Assembly: GCF_900103875.1 (NCBI RefSeq)
Contig: NZ_LT629705.1
Coordinates: 5,465,001 to 5,529,000 of the forward strand
Length of the DNA: 64,000 nt
Direction of reading: 5' to 3'
Source of the DNA: Pseudomonas arsenicoxydans
GTDB taxonomy: Bacteria > Pseudomonadota > Gammaproteobacteria > Pseudomonadales > Pseudomonadaceae
The position numbers were made by a program, and so were the translations under genes. The notes under the pieces are model-generated. The model was given only the letters and a program-made list of their open reading frames with translations. It had not been told where the DNA came from and ran no database searches. Position 1 is the stretch's first letter. Each line of letters opens with the position of its first letter. Positions 55,539 to 64,000 of this stretch are shown one piece after another.

Positions 55539-58500
55539 TCAGCCCTGCTCCAGGCTCTGATCGAGACGTTGCATGGCGTGCTGCAACTGATCGACGGCTT
55601 CGTCGATCAGCACTGCACTGGCGCAGGCGCACGCATGCTCCAGTTGCTCGCAATATTCGATCAGATACCTGGCGCCGACGATGCGCGCACCACCCTTGAT
55701 ACGGTGCGCGAGATCTTTCAACGCCGGCAGATTATCGTTGGCCTGCGCGTGTAGCAGGCTCTCGCGGTCCTCGCGGTTGGACTCCGCCAGCTTGCGTAAC
55801 AATCGATCGATCTGCGTGCGGTCACCACCGATGTAGGGTTCCAGCCCGCTCAAGTCGATTTCCGACGATGGGGGGCGTGCGCTCGTGGTCTCGACAAACC
55901 GCTCCGTCAGCCACTTGTCCAGGTCCGCCAGCCGGATCGGCTTGAACAGGCAGTCGTCCATCCCCGCTTCAAGGCAACGGACTTTTTCTTCAGGTTGCGC
56001 GTTAGCGGTGAAGCCCAGAATCAGAGTGGGCGGCACGCCTTGAGCGCGTTCTTCATCACGGATCGCGCCGGTCAATTCATAACCGCTCAAACGCGGCATA
56101 TTGCAGTCCGTGATGACCACATCAAAGGCATGGGTTCGCCACAACCCGAGTGCCTGTTCCCCCTCTTGGGCCTCCATCACGCGATGCCCCAGATAGTTGA
56201 GCTGGCTGGAAAGCAATTGCCGATTGGCCGGGTAATCGTCCACCACCAGAATCGTCAGCAGACGTGTGTTTATTTTTATCGCGCGATCCTCTGATTCGCA
56301 GGCCGGCAACGGTTTCAAGGCGACCGGCGACAAACTGATCTCGACCTCCGAACCCCGACCGAGGACGCTACGCAGCGTCAGTCGCCCGCCCATCATTTCG
56401 CACAGCGTGCGGCTGATGGCCAGCCCCAGCCCGGAACCGTTGCGGCCCGACGATTGAGGGTTGCTAACCTGAACGAATGGACTGAACAAGCGCTGCTGGT
56501 CGGCGTTGCTGATGCCAATGCCGCTGTCCCTGATGCGCATATCGACCGTCAGATGCCCCGACAAACCAGGTACCACCCGCAGTGTCAGACTCACCTCGCC
56601 TTCACGGGTGAACTTGATCGCGTTGCTCAACAGGTTGGACAGCACCTGCTTCAAGCGCGTGGGATCGATCAGCACATCACGGTCACTGGCAGGGTCGAGA
56701 TCGACCCGCCATAGCAGATTTTTCTCCCGGGCCAGCCCTTCGAACACCCGGCAAACCGACGCCACCAATGCGTGAAGATTGACCCGTTCGGGCGTCAGGG
56801 ACAAATGCCCTGATTCGATGCGTGCGATGTCGAGGATATCGCCGATCAACGCCAGCAACTGCTGTGCTGCGGTCGACGCGACGTCAATGGAAAAACGGTC
56901 GACGACGCCCTCTTGCGCGTGTTTGTCGGCCATTTCAAGCATGCCGAGCAAGGCATTCATAGGGGTGCGGATTTCATGGCTCATGGTCGCCAGGAAGGTG
57001 GTCTTCGCCCGGTTGGCATCGTCTGCCGCGTCCTTGGCCTCCTGCAATTGCTGCAACCATTGTTGTCGCTGACGGATCTGCCGACGCTGCCAGGCGATCC
57101 ACCCCAGCGCCAGCATCAACGCAGCCCCTGCCGCAGCAAACGCCTGCAAAATACGTTGGCGGTGACGCAGCCAATAGCTGTCCTCGACCACCACATCATT
57201 GCTCCAGCGGGCCACCAGCGCGTCCATTTCATCGGGCGAAATGCTCAGCAATGCCTTGTTCAGAATCGACTGTAACTCCCGTGCATCGGGACCGGTGGCC
57301 AGGCTGATGCGCGCCGGTTCAACGCCCACCGTACCGCTGATACGTAAACGACCCTGGTAATACCGGGATATCAGGTAACGGGTCATGAACAACGAACTGA
57401 GCGCAGCATCGGCCTGCCCTTTATTGACCAGTTCCAGGCCCTCGGCCGGGCTTTGCACATCCACCATCCGCACGCCCGGGACGCGGGTCTGAATGAAGGC
57501 GCGTAGCGGATGACTGTGATAAATCGCCAGGCGTTTGCCGCTCAGATCCTCCAGCCTCTTGGGGCTACCCGGGGCGTCCGTACTCGCCAAGGCGTACGGA
57601 GCGACCACATAGGCCCTGGTGAAGTGCAGTTTGGCTGCGCCTTCGGTCGTGGGGATGATGGCGGGCACGAGGTCGACCTCGCCGGTCCTGAGTCGCTGGA
57701 TCTGCTGGTCCAGGGATTGGCCGCGCAGCACGTTGAAGTTCAAACCGCTGCGCTGGCTGATCAGTGTCAGCAATTGCGCCGTCAACCCGCTGAATCGCCC
57801 CTCGGTATCGTAGAACGTCAACGGCGCAAAGTTTTCGACCACGCCCACGTTCACCTTCGGGTGCCGATCCAGCCAACGCTGCTCACTCTCACTCAGACTC
57901 ACTCGCTGCTGACCCATGACCTTCGCCTGGCCGGCACTCCAGCGTTGTTCGATGAGCGAGCGCTGATCCATCGGGATCGCCGCCAGTGCCTTGTCGATGA
58001 TGTCCTTGAGCGCCAGATTGTCCCGCGCCAATGCGAAGCCGAACGGATTGGCGTCAAGGCCGGACGGTGCCACCAAGTGAATGTAATTGAGGTAGTTGTT
58101 GTTGATCAGGTAATTGGCGCTGATAAGGTCGCCGAGGTAGACGTCATCCTGCCCATACGCCACCGCCCCGAGCGCATCGAGTGCCGACGGATACCGATGC
58201 AGGTCCGCCTCGGGATAGAACGATTCAACGGTTTGCGCCTGCAGATAGTCATCGGCCATGGCAATGCGCTTTCCCGCCAGGTCCTCGGGCAGGTGCTCGT
58301 CCTGCCGGGTGACCAGCATGGGCTGATCTTCTGCGTAGGCGCTGGACAGAATCAGATCGGGGTCGGCCGCTTCGAAGTTGTTCGAGGTGCCGAGCAGATC
58401 CAGCTCGCCGTATTTGAGCGCCTCCATGGCCGCTTCACGCGTGACATAGCGCAGCACCTCGATTTGCACGTTCAGCAGTTGTGCCACCAGCACGGCGTAA

Positions 58501-58748
58501 TCGGCGGTGATGCCTTCGAGCTCATCGTGATTGCGCGTCACCTCGAACGGCGGGTAGTCCGGCCCGGTCACCCCAAGACGCAAGACCCGCTTGTCGCGCA
58601 GCCATTGCCGGTCCTTTTCATCCAGCGTGACCCGGTAGCCGTCTACGGTCGAACGCCCCAGCAAGTGCAATAACTTGGGCTCGTCGGCGATTGTGGCCGA
58701 CGCTGGGGTCATGAGGCAAAACATCAGGAACAGCTGCAGGAAACGCAC
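55539..58748 (-). CDS. BvgS-like hybrid sensor histidine kinase
   Basis: A 1069-residue membrane kinase. Signal peptide 1-19, two periplasmic SBP_bac_3 (Venus flytrap) domains (about 50-272 and 295-520), one TM (about 533-553), HisKA with H591 in ATMSHEIRTPMNALLG, HATPase (NLLSNAIKF, DSGIGI, GSGLGLAI), receiver with D881 in VVITDCNMP, and a C-terminal Hpt with H1015 (LAHRIKGGA). The start codon is GTG. It lacks the PAS domain of BvgS. It is encoded 11 bp behind its LuxR-type response regulator. Ligand unknown. Confidence 0.94.
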   Translation of the reverse strand: MRFLQLFLMFCLMTPASATIADEPKLLHLLGRSTVDGYRVTLDEKDRQWLRDKRVLRLGVTGPDYPPFEVTRNHDELEGITADYAVLVAQLLNVQIEVLRYVTREAAMEALKYGELDLLGTSNNFEAADPDLILSSAYAEDQPMLVTRQDEHLPEDLAGKRIAMADDYLQAQTVESFYPEADLHRYPSALDALGAVAYGQDDVYLGDLISANYLINNNYLNYIHLVAPSGLDANPFGFALARDNLALKDIIDKALAAIPMDQRSLIEQRWSAGQAKVMGQQRVSLSESEQRWLDRHPKVNVGVVENFAPLTFYDTEGRFSGLTAQLLTLISQRSGLNFNVLRGQSLDQQIQRLRTGEVDLVPAIIPTTEGAAKLHFTRAYVVAPYALASTDAPGSPKRLEDLSGKRLAIYHSHPLRAFIQTRVPGVRMVDVQSPAEGLELVNKGQADAALSSLFMTRYLISRYYQGRLRISGTVGVEPARISLATGPDARELQSILNKALLSISPDEMDALVARWSNDVVVEDSYWLRHRQRILQAFAAAGAALMLALGWIAWQRRQIRQRQQWLQQLQEAKDAADDANRAKTTFLATMSHEIRTPMNALLGMLEMADKHAQEGVVDRFSIDVASTAAQQLLALIGDILDIARIESGHLSLTPERVNLHALVASVCRVFEGLAREKNLLWRVDLDPASDRDVLIDPTRLKQVLSNLLSNAIKFTREGEVSLTLRVVPGLSGHLTVDMRIRDSGIGISNADQQRLFSPFVQVSNPQSSGRNGSGLGLAISRTLCEMMGGRLTLRSVLGRGSEVEISLSPVALKPLPACESEDRAIKINTRLLTILVVDDYPANRQLLSSQLNYLGHRVMEAQEGEQALGLWRTHAFDVVITDCNMPRLSGYELTGAIRDEERAQGVPPTLILGFTANAQPEEKVRCLEAGMDDCLFKPIRLADLDKWLTERFVETTSARPPSSEIDLSGLEPYIGGDRTQIDRLLRKLAESNREDRESLLHAQANDNLPALKDLAHRIKGGARIVGARYLIEYCEQLEHACACASAVLIDEAVDQLQHAMQRLDQSLEQG

Positions 58749-58759
58749 GGTCGGCGCAC

Positions 58760-59380
58760 TCAGATCAGGTGGTTGCGTATGGCGAAGTCGCGCAGATGCA
58801 CCGCCGAGTTCAGCCGCAGTTTCTCGATCAGACGGGTCTTGTAGGTGCTGACGGTCTTGTGGCTCAAATGCATGAGTTCGGCAATTTCCTTGTTTTTAAT
58901 CCCCCGGGCCAGGTATTGCAGGATGGTCAACTCTCGGTTGGAAAGATTTTCGATCATCTGTCTTTCGCTGTGTTGCACCGTATCCAGCGATACAGCGGAT
59001 AGCTGCATGAAATAGGTATACCCCGCCATGACGGCTTGAACAGCTTTGTGCAATTGACTCAAGTTGTTGGTCTTGGAGACATACGCCAAGGCCCCGGCGC
59101 GCATACAGCGTTCTTGAAAGAACAGCGGATCCAGGGAGGTGAATACCAGCACCACACACTTCCATTGGTTGCCTCTGATTCGCTCCAGCAAATCCAGCCC
59201 GTTTCCGCCGGGCATGACCAGATCGAGGATGACCAGATCGACCGTATGCTCACGCAATATCGACAATGCCTCGCCAACGCTGGCCGCTTCAAGAATCCGC
59301 TTGAAGCCTTCCTGCTCGAGTACAAGCGTCACTGCAGCGCAAACCACCGGATGATCGTCGACAATCAGCACTGACTTCAT
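58760..59380 (-). CDS. NarL/LuxR-type response regulator (BvgA-like)
   Basis: A 206-residue regulator: receiver with D8-D9 acidic pair, acceptor D53 in LVILDLVMPG, and the Lys of YVSKT; the C-terminal LuxR helix-turn-helix has LSNRELTILQYLARGIKNKE and HLSHKTVSTYKTRL. It lies directly upstream of the hybrid kinase gene, its probable partner by phosphorelay, like RocA/BvgA. GGGAG precedes the ATG. Confidence 0.95.
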   Translation of the reverse strand: MKSVLIVDDHPVVCAAVTLVLEQEGFKRILEAASVGEALSILREHTVDLVILDLVMPGGNGLDLLERIRGNQWKCVVLVFTSLDPLFFQERCMRAGALAYVSKTNNLSQLHKAVQAVMAGYTYFMQLSAVSLDTVQHSERQMIENLSNRELTILQYLARGIKNKEIAELMHLSHKTVSTYKTRLIEKLRLNSAVHLRDFAIRNHLI

Positions 59381-59522
59381 GGCAACTCCCTGTGCAATGA
59401 CTCGACGAATGCCCGCCGGACAACGACGGGGCAGACGCAACGGCTGCGCCAAGACTCTTGCATGGGCGAAAGCAGGAATCTACCTGTAAGAAATGACAGT
59501 GGCGACGAACGGTAATAGCGAA

Positions 59523-59957
59523 TCAACCTACAGTCTGCGCAGATCGCACGCTCGGCCAAGGGTATTGGTCTTCGTTCAGCGGCGGATCGATCATCGTCAT
59601 CAGCCGCTGGATGCACGTCAAATCAGGCAGAGGTGCATGGCTCACCTGAACCCTCTGTGGCTCACCCGCCGGCGTCGGTGGCAATTGCGCCCGCTGGCCG
59701 TCGAAAATCAGTGTGTTGCGCACCTGCTGGTTATCGAGGAAGTAGCTGAGCGCATCCAGTTCGCCGCAGACCAGCGAGGCATTGACGACCACCAGATCGA
59801 ACGGCTCGCCACCGTACTCGACCAGGGACAGCATGGGCGCAAGGCCCTGCACCGGCGCTACCCGGTAATAGCCGAGCTGGTTGAACAGCCGCTCGATTAT
59901 CATCTGGTGGAAATGCTGCTCGTCGGCGATCAGGATACGCAGCGCTTTGTTCGGCAT
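59523..59957 (-). CDS. Receiver-like protein lacking the phospho-acceptor Asp
   Basis: A 144-residue single receiver-fold protein. The first strand LRILIADEQ has the acidic residues, but the acceptor position in LVVVNAS is Asn (N59), so it cannot be phosphorylated in the usual way. It may be a pseudo-receiver that binds the neighbouring regulators. GGGAGG precedes the ATG. It lies 142 bp upstream of the response regulator on the same strand. Confidence 0.8.
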   Translation of the reverse strand: MPNKALRILIADEQHFHQMIIERLFNQLGYYRVAPVQGLAPMLSLVEYGGEPFDLVVVNASLVCGELDALSYFLDNQQVRNTLIFDGQRAQLPPTPAGEPQRVQVSHAPLPDLTCIQRLMTMIDPPLNEDQYPWPSVRSAQTVG

Positions 59958-60059
59958 CGTAGCCTCCCTGGATATGGCAGATGTTGGAGGCGCAGGAGGC
60001 TACGGGAGATGCACGAAGGTTTCTGTAGGACTTTTCCTAAAAATCCGCGGCCACCTCCG

Positions 60060-62762
60060 TTACTGCCAACCGAACCGACGAATGTAGAACCCCTTCACCG
60101 CCTGGGTCAGGCCCATGTAAGCCAGCAGAATCACCGGCAAGAACACGAAATACAGAGACGGCAGTGCCTGCAGTTTGAAGTAATGCGCCAGCGGTCCCAT
60201 TGGCAGGAAAATGCCCACGGCCATAATGACGCCGGTCATCACCAGCAGCGGCATAGCCGCGCGGCTTTGCAGGAACGGGATTTTCGGCGTGCGAATCATG
60301 TGCACGATCAACGTCTGGGTCAGCAGCCCGACCACGAACCAGCCGGACTGGAACAGGGTCTGGTGATCCGGGGTGTTGGCGTCGAACACGTACCACATCA
60401 AGGCAAATGTGGTGATGTCGAAGATCGAGCTGATCGGGCCGAAAAACAGCATGAAACGCCCGACATCCGCCGGCTGCCAGCGTTGTGGTTGCTTGAGCAT
60501 TTCGTCATCGACGTTATCGAACGGAATGGCGATTTGCGAAATATCGTAGAGCAGGTTTTGCACCAGCAGGTGCATCGGCAGCATTGGCAGGAACGGAATG
60601 AACGCACTGGCCACCAGCACCGAGAACACGTTGCCGAAGTTGGAGCTGGCGGTCATCTTGATGTACTTGAGCATGTTGGCGAACGTCCGGCGCCCTTCCA
60701 GCACGCCTTCCTCCAGCACCATCAAGCTCTTTTCCAGCAGGATGATGTCCGCCGCTTCCTTGGCGATGTCCACGGCGCTGTCCACCGAAATGCCGATGTC
60801 GGCGGTGCGCAGGGCCGGGGCGTCGTTGATGCCGTCGCCCATGAAACCGACCACATGACCGTTGCCCTTGAGCAGGCGCACGATGCGTTCCTTGTGTGAA
60901 GGCGTGAGTTTGGCGAAGACATTGGTGGTCTCCACCGCCACCGCCAACTCTGCGTCGCTCATGCGCTCGATGTCGTTGCCCATCAGCAGGCCTTGTTGCT
61001 CCAGGCCGACTTCACGGCAGATCTTGGCGGTCACCAGTTCGTTGTCGCCGGTCAGCACTTTAACCGCCACGCCGTGAGCAGCCAGGGCCTTGAGCGCCGG
61101 CGCGGTGCTTTCTTTGGGCGGGTCAAGGAACGCCACGTAACCAATCAGCGTCAGTGCCTGTTCATCCGCCAGGCTGTACGTCTCCCCGCCTTCGATCATC
61201 GACCGCGCGGCCACGGCCACCACCCGCAAGCCCTCGGCGTTGAACGTTGCAGTAACCTGACGAATGCGCGCCAGCAGTTCATCGGTCAGTGCTTCGTCGG
61301 CTTCGCCATGGCGAACCCGGGTGCATACCGCCAGCACTTCTTCCACCGCACCTTTGCAGATCAGCAGGTGCGGTTGATCACGCTCGGCGACCACCACCGA
61401 CATGCGCCGACGGTTGAAGTCGAACGGGATTTCATCGACCTTGTGAAATGCGGTGCCGACTTTCAGCTCACGGTGGATTTCCACGTGTTCCAGCACCGCC
61501 ACGTCCAGCAGGTTTTTCAGGCCGGTCTGGTAGTAGCTGTTGAGGTAAGCCATTTCCAGCACGTCATCGGAGTCGTTGCCCCAGACATCGACGTTGCGCG
61601 CCAGAAAGATCTTGTCCTGGGTCAGGGTGCCGGTCTTGTCGGTGCACAGCACGTCCATGGCGCCGAAGTTCTGGATCGCATCGAGGCGCTTGACGATGAC
61701 CTTTTTGCGCGACAGGAACACCGCGCCCTTGGCCAGGGTCGAGGTCACGATCATCGGCAGCATTTCCGGGGTCAGGCCCACGGCAATCGACAGCGCGAAC
61801 AGCAGCGCCTCGGTCCAGTCACCCTTGGTGAAGCCGTTGATGAACAGCACCAGCGGCGCCATGACGAACATGAAGCGAATCAGCAGCCAGCTGACTTTGT
61901 TGACCCCGGTCTGGAATGAAGTCGGTGCGCGATCCGTGGCGCTGACCCGTTGGGCCAGGGCGCCGAAATAGGTGTTGTTGCCGGTGGTCAGAATCACCGC
62001 GATGGCCGTGCCGGACACCACGTTGGTGCCCATGAACAGAATGTTGTCCAGGTCCAGCGGATTGTGCGTATCGCCGTTCTGCTGGTGACGGAATTTTTCC
62101 ACCGGCATCGATTCACCGGTCATCGCCGCCTGGCTGACGAACAGATCCTTGGCGCTGAGCACACGGCAATCGGCAGGAATCATGTCGCCGGCCGACAAGA
62201 CGATCAGATCCCCCGGGACCAATTGCTTGATCGGCAATTCGCAGCGCAACGCATCCCGGCGCAGCACCGTGGCGGTGTTGCTGACCATCGCCTTGAGGGC
62301 GTCGGCGGCCTGGTTGGATTTGGTTTCCTGCCAGAAGCGCAACAAGGTCGAGAGCACCACCATCGAGAAAATCACGATGGCGGCCTTCATGTCCTCGGTC
62401 AGCCAGGAGATGACCGCCAGCAAGGTCAGCAGCAGGTTGAACGGGTTTTTGTAGCAGTGCCACAAATGGGTCCACCACGGCAGCGGTTGCTCGTGCTCGA
62501 CCTCGTTGAGGCCGAATTGCTCGCGCAGGGTGTCGGCTTCGAGTTCGCTCAAGCCGTCGGTGTGGCTACCGAGGTTTTCCAGTAATTGGCCTGTGTCGCT
62601 GTTGGCGGCGCTGACCAGGGTTTGCGCGAGCGTCGGCGGCACTTCACGGCTGACAGGGATGTCGGTGAAGTTTTCCAGCAGCGCCAGGCGACGGAAGTGC
62701 CGGGCGATGTGGCGGGTGCGCAAGAATCCGGCGAAGAATTCTTTGAGCAGGGTCAGGTTCAT
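60060..62762 (-). CDS. mgtA: Magnesium-transporting P-type ATPase
   Basis: A 900-residue P3-type ATPase. TGES (215-218) is the dephosphorylation motif, DKTGT with the phosphorylated D375 follows, and GDGINDAPALR with about ten membrane helices completes the fold. It imports Mg2+ under low magnesium. The ATG at 62760-62762 overlaps the stop of a short upstream frame (62759-62941). It has a long upstream region with hairpins. Confidence 0.96.
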   Translation of the reverse strand: MNLTLLKEFFAGFLRTRHIARHFRRLALLENFTDIPVSREVPPTLAQTLVSAANSDTGQLLENLGSHTDGLSELEADTLREQFGLNEVEHEQPLPWWTHLWHCYKNPFNLLLTLLAVISWLTEDMKAAIVIFSMVVLSTLLRFWQETKSNQAADALKAMVSNTATVLRRDALRCELPIKQLVPGDLIVLSAGDMIPADCRVLSAKDLFVSQAAMTGESMPVEKFRHQQNGDTHNPLDLDNILFMGTNVVSGTAIAVILTTGNNTYFGALAQRVSATDRAPTSFQTGVNKVSWLLIRFMFVMAPLVLFINGFTKGDWTEALLFALSIAVGLTPEMLPMIVTSTLAKGAVFLSRKKVIVKRLDAIQNFGAMDVLCTDKTGTLTQDKIFLARNVDVWGNDSDDVLEMAYLNSYYQTGLKNLLDVAVLEHVEIHRELKVGTAFHKVDEIPFDFNRRRMSVVVAERDQPHLLICKGAVEEVLAVCTRVRHGEADEALTDELLARIRQVTATFNAEGLRVVAVAARSMIEGGETYSLADEQALTLIGYVAFLDPPKESTAPALKALAAHGVAVKVLTGDNELVTAKICREVGLEQQGLLMGNDIERMSDAELAVAVETTNVFAKLTPSHKERIVRLLKGNGHVVGFMGDGINDAPALRTADIGISVDSAVDIAKEAADIILLEKSLMVLEEGVLEGRRTFANMLKYIKMTASSNFGNVFSVLVASAFIPFLPMLPMHLLVQNLLYDISQIAIPFDNVDDEMLKQPQRWQPADVGRFMLFFGPISSIFDITTFALMWYVFDANTPDHQTLFQSGWFVVGLLTQTLIVHMIRTPKIPFLQSRAAMPLLVMTGVIMAVGIFLPMGPLAHYFKLQALPSLYFVFLPVILLAYMGLTQAVKGFYIRRFGWQ

Positions 62763-63163
62763 GGCAGTTCCCCCAGGGTCGGCCAGGAAACCGTCAAGCA
62801 GGCGTGTCGAGTCGGTGCGATGTCGACAGCAAAGTCGAGCACCACACACGGTTCAGCATCGATGAGAGAGGCATCGGGGCGCAGGTCAGGACTGACTGCG
62901 ATCGGGAGGCCGCTGCTCGCTATCAGGCGAGACAACGGCACACAAGGGGTGCGTTATCTTGCCGGGAAGGTGCCGGTTATCGAAACCGGCCGACTACTGT
63001 CACTCGAACAAGTACCCACTGTGGGTCTCCGTAATGGTTGAAAACGCGCGAAGCTTACGCCCCGATTTCCAGAGAGTAAACGATGCCAAGGCTTCGGATC
63101 GGGGAATTGAAAGGTTCTTCAGGAAGGGTTCAGGATCGAGGTCTGTGTGATGTTGAGAGGAGA
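62763..63163 (-). promoter_or_regulatory. Long mgtA leader region with hairpins
   Basis: A 401-base region between pvdG and mgtA, read leftward. Stems seen: ACCCAC-T-GTGGGT (63014-63026), GCCGGTT/AACCGGC (62972-62990) and a long-range CCCCGAT/ATCGGGG (63060/63098). A proline-rich 60-codon GTG-start frame (62759-62941) ends on the mgtA start (ATGA), with no ribosome site. This could be a magnesium-responsive leader as in enterobacterial mgtA, but nothing conserved is recognised. Confidence 0.4.
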
Positions 63164-63898
63164 TCAAGCGCTGGCGGCCAGGGCGTGCCGGCGATGGTGC
63201 ACGTTGAGCTGATCCTTGATCAGCCGCAGCACCTTGGCCTCATGTTCATGGATAAAGAAGTGACCACCAGCCAGCATGTCCACCGAGAAACTGCCGTGGG
63301 TTTCTTTGCACCAGCCAATCAACTGCTCGATGGTGGCGCAATCAGCCTTGCCGCCCAGCACATGCACCGGGCACTTGAGCAAGGGCCGCTGCTGCGGCTC
63401 GAAGCGGCCGCACAGGAGAAAATCCGCGCGCAAGACCGGCAGCGTCAGGCTCACCAGCTCCTCGTTGGCCAGCACCTCTTCACGCGTGCCATTGAGGGTG
63501 CGCAATTGCTCGATCAGTTCGGCATCGGATCTGGGTTCGGCGAAACCACGGTCATAGTCGGCCCGCATCGTCGGCGCGGCCGTGCCCGAGGCGAACAGCG
63601 CCGCCGGCTCCGGGCAACCGAGCGAGCGAAGCGCATGGGCCATCTCACAGGCCAGCAAGGCGCCCAGGCTATGGCCGAACAAGGCGTACGGCGCCTTCAG
63701 CGTGGCTTTTTGTTCCTGCGCCAGTTGCAGCGCCAGGCGCCGCATGTCGGTGTGCAACGGCTCGCCATACCGTGCGCCACGCCCCGGCAGCTCCACCGGT
63801 TGCAGCTTGATCCACTGCGGCAGCTTGCGCCGCCAGCGGCTGTAGACCATGGCGCTGGCGCCTGAATATGGCAGGCACAGCAATGTCAGCTGGGTCAC
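63164..63898 (-). CDS. pvdG: Type II thioesterase of pyoverdine synthesis
   Basis: A 244-residue alpha/beta hydrolase: LLCLPYSGASAMVYSRWRR is the TEII start, S77 in GHSLG is the nucleophile, and the catalytic His is in GGHFF. It edits misloaded carrier proteins of nonribosomal peptide synthetases. The start is GTG with GAGG nine bases upstream. A PvdS-like box lies about 33 bp upstream of the start, supporting the pyoverdine assignment; the peptide synthetases would lie beyond the right edge. Confidence 0.88.
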   Translation of the reverse strand: MTQLTLLCLPYSGASAMVYSRWRRKLPQWIKLQPVELPGRGARYGEPLHTDMRRLALQLAQEQKATLKAPYALFGHSLGALLACEMAHALRSLGCPEPAALFASGTAAPTMRADYDRGFAEPRSDAELIEQLRTLNGTREEVLANEELVSLTLPVLRADFLLCGRFEPQQRPLLKCPVHVLGGKADCATIEQLIGWCKETHGSFSVDMLAGGHFFIHEHEAKVLRLIKDQLNVHHRRHALAASA

Positions 63899-63930
63899 CG
63901 GGCTTACCTCGAAAGTTGTCTGTTAAGAGA

Positions 63931-63954
63931 ACGGATGAGCGCGGCGGGGAATTA
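63931..63954 (-). promoter_or_regulatory. PvdS-type iron-starvation promoter box
   Basis: On the minus strand TAATT, 16 bases, then CGT, against the consensus TAAAT-N16-CGT; the flank CTAATTCCC differs from CTAAATCCC in one position. It lies 33 bp before the thioesterase start. Confidence 0.7.
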
Positions 63955-64000
63955 GTCGTGGTGCGCGGAACAATCACCTGACGAAACTTTCATGGATCGA

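Noticed and set aside
57510..58673. Rightward frame of 387 codons inside the hybrid kinase
   Set aside because: Opposite strand of a gene with all kinase domains intact.

Overview
The window looks like a piece of a Pseudomonas chromosome from the P. fluorescens group. The support is high GC with typical Pseudomonas codon use, many copies of the fluorescens-type palindromic repeat (halves starting TGTGGGAGCGGGCTTGCCCG) in spacers between genes, and genus-typical content: a DUF1615 lipoprotein, a DUF6124 protein, a small metallothionein, and at the right edge a pyoverdine-type thioesterase behind a PvdS-like iron-starvation box. No rRNA, tRNA, CRISPR array, insertion sequence or prophage was seen.

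Layout. 1-5.8 kb: an edge-truncated lipoprotein, an FAD monooxygenase, then a leftward run of GST, PhzF-like enzyme and a zinc-type HemB, then a histidine phosphatase. 5.8-8.0 kb: selD-mnmH for selenouridine tRNA. 8.0-10.3 kb: a Tsx-like porin and a periplasmic nucleoside protein behind a LacI-type palindrome. 10.3-15.3 kb: a reductase/XapX pair, an AraC regulator, a metallothionein, two YdcZ-type transporters and a LysR regulator. 15.4-21 kb: two chemoreceptors flanking a Na+/H+ antiporter-family carrier. 21-23.7 kb: two PepSY proteins with a response regulator and sensor kinase, arranged like BqsPQRS/CarRS. 23.9-29.3 kb: a patatin-like protein, queD, an alpha/beta hydrolase and codB-codA. 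29.3-33.3 kb: a DapF-like protein lacking both catalytic cysteines, a maltotetraose-type amylase and an MFS carrier.

33.4-35.9 kb is the most unusual stretch. A free-standing single-chain PheRS-like protein with a rebuilt amino-acid pocket diverges, across a very AT-rich spacer, from a 33-codon peptide gene with a strong ribosome binding site and a 307-residue protein resembling the C-terminal part of M29 aminopeptidases. A stem-loop separates the last two. The arrangement suggests a small peptide (RiPP-like) or aminoacyl-tRNA-linked system that I do not recognise.

36-40.7 kb: a DUF6124 protein with a hairpin-rich leader, two hypothetical proteins, and a divergent ECF sigma/anti-sigma versus metallophosphoesterase/cupredoxin locus whose two promoters mirror each other. 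40.9-46.5 kb: a polyamine-type binding protein, aminotransferase and LuxR regulator, then an enoyl-CoA hydratase/thiolase pair. 46.6-55.5 kb: transporters (Bcr-like MFS, EmrAB-like pump), regulators, an AhpD-like protein, a mechanosensitive channel with a cyclic-nucleotide-type domain, a pirin and an aldo/keto reductase. 55.5-60 kb: a BvgS-like hybrid kinase, its LuxR-type regulator and a receiver that lacks the phospho-acceptor aspartate. 60-64 kb: mgtA with a long leader, and the pyoverdine thioesterase.
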